A stretch of 64,000 nucleotides of DNA from Tragulus kanchil. Lineage: Eukaryota; Chordata; Mammalia; Artiodactyla; Tragulidae. Below, in pieces: positions 58,695 to 64,000 of the stretch. The stretch's first letter is position 1, and every line of letters starts with the position of its first letter. The notes under the pieces are model-generated. The model saw nothing but the letters and a program-made list of their open reading frames with translations, had not been told where the DNA came from and ran no database searches. The translations under genes and the position numbers were made by a program. Where the stretch lies: contig JAIOJX010000032.1 of NCBI GenBank assembly GCA_022376925.1, positions 197,776,939-197,840,938 on the forward strand, in the 5' to 3' direction.

Positions 58695-59728
58695 CGGGGG
58701 AGGGTTGTTTTGTGAATGTGGAGACGCTAATCTTTTTGGAAATGGGTATTGTGAAAGCAAAGTCGGCAAAAATACAGACTCTTTCCACCTAAAGCAAGTT
58801 ATTTATTTCACTCAGTTTGGGGTTTGTGTCTTTGTGTTTTTAACCTTTGCCTCAGTGTCTACTCTGCACAGATATTAACCAAATCATAGCTGCTGGGATG
58901 TGAAATTAGGTGATTCAGAGATTCACTTCTGATTCCCAGGAATGCTTCAGGGTGTACTGTGATGTGCTTTAGGGCATAAAATGATCTCAGGCTGAGACTA
59001 AGTGGGGAAAAACCTCTGCAGTAACAATAAATATTGCATGGTGGCTAGGTGGTTTGAAAATAATATTCTTAAGCATCTTCTGAGAAGCTAGCTATATTTT
59101 TCATCAAATCAAGTTATTAAGCAGGAAACTAAACTATATCAACTGTTGGCATATTATACATTGGAAATTCTCCAAGTTATTCAAAATGTTGTAAATTTTT
59201 CTAACCATTTCAAACATGAAGTTAACTTTTTTTCCCCTAAATTAGTTTTGGATCAATGTGTAGAGCTAAAAATAAATATAAAACCTCTGGGAGAGTTTTG
59301 GTACACCCAGATTTTAATTTGTTCATGGTAATGAGGGGGAAAAGAGATGGTAACTCCTGAATGTCCAGTTCTAAAGAATAGAGTATTAGTGTAGAAAACC
59401 AGATAATTCTACCCAGGCTTTGATTGATCGATCATTTGCATAATCAGGAGTAAAGGACAATTTTAGAGTATAGTCTCCCAAATAACTTTTATCTGTGTTA
59501 CCAGAAAACAATGAAACATTGACTCAATGCTTCCTGAACGTGTTCCTTTCTACCCTTTGGCAGAGCTTCTAATAAGTGAACTGATCAGAAAACAGTGGAG
59601 GAAAGTAGGCAGAAAGAGAAACAAGGAATCTGGGTTAATTTCCAAACTGAATAATCAGCTTCCTACTAAAAAAGAGAATTGGCAAGGCTGTATAGAAGGT
59701 TCCACGATTCCTTCATTCCCATTGTGAC
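58695..59728. other. Unique non-coding stretch
   Basis: Two frames of 61 and 66 codons (59146-59331 and 59527-59727) have no recognisable domain. No named repeat was recognised. Confidence 0.6.
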
Positions 59729-60224
59729 CAGAGTATGTGAGCTGGCAAGAGAGACCTGCAAATACTATGGATAAACCTAATCATTTCTCAAAGGCTCCCA
59801 TTTAACTCACTATAATTTAAGATTACACAGCCCTACTTGCCCTGCATACATCCTCCTCCGTGTTGAGTCTACAACTTTGCTTGAGAACCTAACAATCTTC
59901 GCCTTGAATGGCGTGTTAACATGGAGTGCTTTGTAGTTGGTGATACACTTGGGAATTTGCAAGTTTGGCCCCAGTGCGGGGGGAGGGGGGGGAACCTGTC
60001 TTCCTCTCTGAATCTTGGAAAAACTTGGCCACTATCCCAGTGGCTCATATTGCCTGATTCCCTACTTCAGCCATCTTTTTATGATTAAAAGAAAAGTCCT
60101 GCTTGTGTTGCTCTAGGTTGGTGTAGAGTGAAGATCTGGGTGGGGCTAATGGGTTTGTGTCCCACACAGCCTAGCTACTGCCCAGCAGAACAGAAATTAT
60201 TCAAATCCTTAGAAAGCCTGCATT

Positions 60225-60345
60225 GTTCTATTAACACATTGATTTTACATGTAAGGAAATGGAATTCAGAGCGTTGAAATGACTTACCCAACTTCATACA
60301 GTGTTTGAATCAGGATTTAGACACATACATTGGTCTGATACTGAA
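60225..60345 (-). mobile_element. Probable MIR fragment (minus)
   Basis: TTTTACATGTAAGGAAATGG, then ACTTACCCAACTTCATACAG and GAATCAGGATTTAGACAC fit the MIR core in reverse. It is repeated at about 61306-61425 by D20. Confidence 0.6.
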
Positions 60346-60628
60346 GATCATGCTCTCTCCCTCTATCATGATATTTCCCAAATGTGTCAAAGGGGAAAAA
60401 AGTAAACACAAACAGGTAAAGTGGAAAGTTGTGTCTATGCAGACAAGTGTTTGGCATCTATTACTCATTTAATAAATGCTCTCATTTTCTTGAATCACAA
60501 ATAAATTAATTAGCAATAGATGTTTAGATTTTTTCTCCCTTATACTTGCCAAATTAAAAAAAAGAGATTTTAACAATTCCTAAAAAGAAGAAAATGAAAG
60601 AGAAAAAAAGAATTGTCTTTCTCCACAG

Positions 60629-60742
60629 ATGCCGAAAGCAGTTCCAGAAATTAAAAATGCTTGCAAAGAAATGCTGGAGGAGGAATGCTCTTTAGAGGTC
60701 AAATCATCACTTTTAGCACAGTGTCAGTTACTGTTGATTTAG
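60629..60742 (+). CDS. Exon-like small open frame after a splice acceptor (speculative)
   Basis: A good acceptor-like sequence, TTGTCTTTCTCCACAG (60613-60628), is followed at once by ATG and 37 sense codons ending in TAG at 60740-60742. The predicted peptide begins MPKAVPEIKNACKEMLEEEC and is rich in Glu and Lys before a Leu-rich end. I recognise no family. No donor site of good quality follows, so it would have to be a terminal exon with a very short coding part. Chance is the more likely explanation; the frame is repeated at 61708-61821 only because D20 duplicates it. Confidence 0.15.
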   Translation: MPKAVPEIKNACKEMLEEECSLEVKSSLLAQCQLLLI

Positions 60743-61745
60743 TGGAGTCAGTTCTTAGAATGGTCAATGTCATTAAGTAGTTCTCTTTCCCTTGGTCTCT
60801 CCGTGAGCAGAGTATGTGAGCTGGCAAGAGAGACCTGCAAATACTATGGATAAACCTAATCATTTCTCAAAGGCTCCCATTTAACTCACTATAATTTAAG
60901 ATTACACAGCCCTACTTGCCCTGCATACATCCTCCTCCGTGTTGAGTCTACAACTTTGCTTGAGAACCTAACAATCTTCGCCTTGAATGGCGTGTTAACA
61001 TGGAGTGCTTTGTAGTTGGTGATACACTTGGGAATTTGCAAGTTTGGCCCCAGTGCGGGGGGAGGGGGGGGAACCTGTCTTCCTCTCTGAATCTTGGAAA
61101 AACTTGGCCACTATCCCAGTGGCTTATATTGCCTGATTCCCTACTTCAGCCATCTTTTTATGATTAAAAGAAAAGTCCTGCTTGTGTTGCTCTAGGTTGG
61201 TGTAGAGTGAAGATCTGGGTGGGGCTAATGGGTTTGTGTCCCACACAGCCTAGCTACTGCCCAGCAGAACAGAAATTATTCAAATCCTTAGAAAGCCTGC
61301 ATTGTTCTATTAACACATTGATTTTACATGTAAGGAAATGGAATTCAGAGCGTTGAAATGACTTACCCAACTTCATACAGTGTTTGAATCAGGATTTAGA
61401 CACATACATTGGTCTGATACTGAAGATCATGCTCTCTCCCTCTATCATGATATTTCCCAAATGTGTCAAAGGGAAACAAGTAAACACAAACAGGTAAAGT
61501 GGAAAGTTGTGTCTATGCAGACAAGTGTTTGGCATCTATTACTCATTTAATAAATGCTCTCATTTTCTTGAATCACAAATAAATTAATTAGCAATAGATG
61601 TTTAGATTTTTTCTCCCTTATACTTGCCAAATTAAAAAAAAGAGATTTTAACAATTCCTAAAAAGAAGAAAATGAAAGAGAAAAAAAGAATTGTCTTTCT
61701 CCACAGATGCCGAAAGCAGTTCCAGAAATTAAAAATGCTTGCAAA

Positions 61746-63926
61746 GAAATGCTGGAGGAGGAATGCTCTTTAGAGGTCAAATCATCACTTTTAGCACAGT
61801 GTCAGTTACTGTTGATTTAGTGGAGTCAGTTCTTAGAATGGTCAATGTCATTAAGTAGTTCTCTTTCCCTTGGTCTCTCCGTGAGCAGGTTTTAATCCTT
61901 ATCAGCCACCCAGGAGAGTGAGGTGTTCTAGTGAGTACACACAAAAATAATACTCTCAAAAGTTTGGATAAAAGGCCTTGGGGTTATAGAAGAGTGTCAA
62001 GCAAAGTTGCAAGCCAGTACACATTCAACAATTCCTTGATTTATAGTCCATAAGGATTTGAACACGTCATGGAGAATACAGAAAGGAGAGGATTGATTGC
62101 CAATGTGCATCCACAGACCTTGATATATCATAATCTCATGAGAAGCATTATACTCTGAAAAGTCAGCCTTTGTCTCCTCAATATGAGATGAAGAACTATG
62201 TCTACTCTTTGGATCTCAGGCATAATGTAAGAGGGATACACATAGATTCTTGAAATCTGGAAGACAGAATTTTGGAAGGCAAATCTCCTCTCTCTATGAT
62301 TTCTATATTTAGAGATGTGTCATCATGGAGAATACTGGGAACAGAAGCTTAACAAATCACACAGAAGAATTAGGGCAAAAATGCTCAATCCTACCCAGTA
62401 CTATCAATTGCATGAAAGAGTTGTCCTGTTGTGTAGAGCAGCACTGTTCATTAGAACTTTCTATGATGATTAGAATGTTCTATTCTGAACCATCCAAAAC
62501 AAAAGCCAGGAGCTGTGAATGAGTAATTGAACTGTAGTTTGTGTGACTGAGGAACTAAAATACTAAAATATTATTTAATTTTAGCTAATTTGTTTATAAA
62601 CTTCAAGAGCCACATACTGCTAGTGATCCAGGTCTAGAGACAAGTTGTACCCAAAGTTTCTATTTCATTGCCTCTGGCCTAAGCAGAAAATTAATTTTTA
62701 ACTCAATAGGGTCATAAGGACCCTCTTGGAAATCAGTTTTCAATAGTCATTATTCCATGACTTTAGAGGGCATCATCTGACAGTAGAGCTTCCTTCCTAA
62801 GTAGTAGGTCAGAACTACTATAGGTCTTGGAAATGCTGGAGGAGGAATGCTCTTTAGAGGTCAAATCATCACTTTTAGCACAGTGTCAGTTACTGTTGAT
62901 TTAGTGGAGTCAGTTCTTAGAATGGTCAATGTCATTAAGTAGTTCTCTTTCCCTTGGTCTCTCCGTGAGCAGGTTTTAATCCTTATCAGCCACCCAGGAG
63001 AGTGAGGTGTTCTAGTGAGTACACACAAAAATAATACTCTCAAAAGTTTGGATAAAAGGCCTTGGGGTTATAGAAGAGTGTCAAGCAAAGTTGCAAGCCA
63101 GTACACATTCAACAATTCCTTGATTTATAGTCCATAAGGATTTGAACACGTCATGGAGAATACAGAAAGGAGAGGATTGATTGCCAATGTGCATCCACAG
63201 ACCTTGATATATCATAATCTCATGAGAAGCATTATACTCTGAAAAGTCAGCCTTTGTCTCCTCAATATGAGATGAAGAACTATGTCTACTCTTTGGATCT
63301 CAGGCATAATGTAAGAGGGATACACATAGATTCTTGAAATCTGGAAGACAGAATTTTGGAAGGCAAATCTCCTCTCTCTATGATTTCTATATTTAGAGAT
63401 GTGTCATCATGGAGAATACTGGGAACAGAAGCTTAACAAATCACACAGAAGAATTAGGGCAAAAATGCTCAATCCTACCCAGTACTATCAATTGCATGAA
63501 AGAGTTGTCCTGTTGTGTAGAGCAGCACTGTTCATTAGAACTTTCTATGATGATTAGAATGTTCTATTCTGAACCATCCAAAACAAAAGCCAGGAGCTGT
63601 GAATGAGTAATTGAACTGTAGTTTGTGTGACTGAGGAACTAAAATACTAAAATATTATTTAATTTTAGCTAATTTGTTTATAAACTTCAAGAGCCACATA
63701 CTGCTAGTGATCCAGGTCTAGAGACAAGTTGTACCCAAAGTTTCTATTTCATTGCCTCTGGCCTAAGCAGAATTAATTCCAATGGCCATGCTGGCTTGTT
63801 GAACTCAATAGGGTCATAAGGACCCTCTTGGAAATCAGTTTTCAATAGTCATTATTCCATGACTTTAGAGGGCATCATCTGACAGTAGAGCTTCCCTAAT
63901 TCCTACAGTAGTAGGTCAGAACTACT
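61746..63926. repeat. Direct tandem duplication D21 (about 1.08 kb x 2)
   Basis: Copy 1 is 61746-62819 and copy 2 is 62830-63926, offset 1084, with 10 nt of filler at 62820-62829. Copy 1 is damaged near its end. About 18 bases present at 63773-63800 (around CCAATGGCCATGCTGGC) are missing or changed near 62690, and CTTCCCTAATTCCTACAGTA is read as CTTCCTTCCTAAGTA. Confidence 0.96.
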
Positions 63927-63944
63927 TTCTATATCTGTGGAAAA

Positions 63945-64000
63945 GGTCAGTTTAGTTGGTAAAGAATCTGCCTGCAAGGTGGGAGACCCAGATTCCAGCC
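63945..64000 (+). mobile_element. Bov-tA SINE running off the window end
   Basis: GGTCAGTTTAGTTGGTAAAG, then AATCTGCCTGCAAGGTGGGA and GACCCAGATTCCAGCC are the head of a Bov SINE cut by the window edge. Confidence 0.85.

Larger units (their letters stand above)
59729..61888. repeat. Direct tandem duplication D20 (about 1.08 kb x 2)
   Basis: Copy 1 is 59729-60807 and copy 2 is 60808-61888, with CAG shared at the ends. Differences: TGGCTCATATT versus TGGCTTATATT, and GGGGAAAAAAGT versus GGGAAACAAGT (near 60391 and 61471). The last 143 bp overlap D21. Confidence 0.97.

Noticed and set aside
1434..63926. Paired identical open frames suggesting tandem gene families
   Set aside because: Each pair sits inside one of the ~1.1 kb duplications and repeats at the exact offset of that duplication. 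They are copies of non-coding sequence and show no codon-level conservation.
1434..63926. Satellite or VNTR array with ~1.1 kb monomers
   Set aside because: The units have unrelated sequences and each occurs only two or three times. A satellite would share one monomer.
1434..63926. CRISPR-like or other prokaryotic repeat system
   Set aside because: The window is full of ruminant SINEs and has no bacterial genes or short regularly spaced repeats.

Overview
This window is nuclear DNA from a ruminant, most likely a pecoran (cattle, sheep, goat or deer group). The evidence is a dense load of Bov-tA/BOV-A2 SINEs, tRNA-Glu-derived CHR/SINE2-type SINEs, a BovB-type LINE 3' end and artiodactyl L1 3' ends. 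Beneath these lie older mammalian repeats (MIR, L2, MER5A, MER20, L1M). I find no convincing protein-coding gene. The open frames are short, interrupted and mostly lie inside SINEs or are copied by duplication. The DNA reads as intergenic or deep intronic sequence. Two weak exon-like signals are recorded: a TATA box plus splice donor near 39941-40060, and a splice acceptor plus ATG near 60629.

The dominant structure is a chain of 21 direct tandem duplications. Each unit is about 1.1 kb (copy-to-copy offsets 1077-1166 bp) and present as two adjacent near-identical copies. Several join through 1-60 nt of filler. In nine places the second copy of one pair overlaps the first copy of the next pair, so 57-364 bp stretches occur three times. 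The extra copies add about 23 kb, so the non-redundant length is near 41 kb. The uniform size, staggered chaining, indel-type differences, and an error-filled partial copy at one junction (26916-26975) all fit an assembly artefact: overlapping long-read consensus blocks laid end to end without merging. They do not fit a biological tandem array well.

Layout by region: 1-1433 unique. 1434-10051 is four chained duplications, including a palindromic SINE at 3945-4203 and 5038-5302. 10052-11273 is unique and carries a SINE nested in a SINE. 11274-13548 is a duplication carrying a putative LTR. 13549-15247 is unique with a BovB tail. 15248-21529 is three chained duplications with MER5A and Bov SINEs. 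21530-22752 is unique with two SINEs. 22753-29885 is three duplications (D9 separate, D10 and D11 chained). 30047-32323 is a duplication with a CHR-type SINE. 32324-35857 is unique with L1, Bov, MER20 and MIR pieces. 35858-38118 and 39055-41341 are duplications. 41342-45423 is unique. 45424-50230 is two duplications. 50231-52723 is unique. 52724-58694 is three chained duplications. 58695-59728 is unique. 59729-63926 is two chained duplications. The window ends inside a Bov-tA SINE.

No genes act together here. What can be read is the retroposon history and the quality of the assembly. Repeat family names were assigned by recognising consensus motifs by eye and have not been checked with a repeat library.
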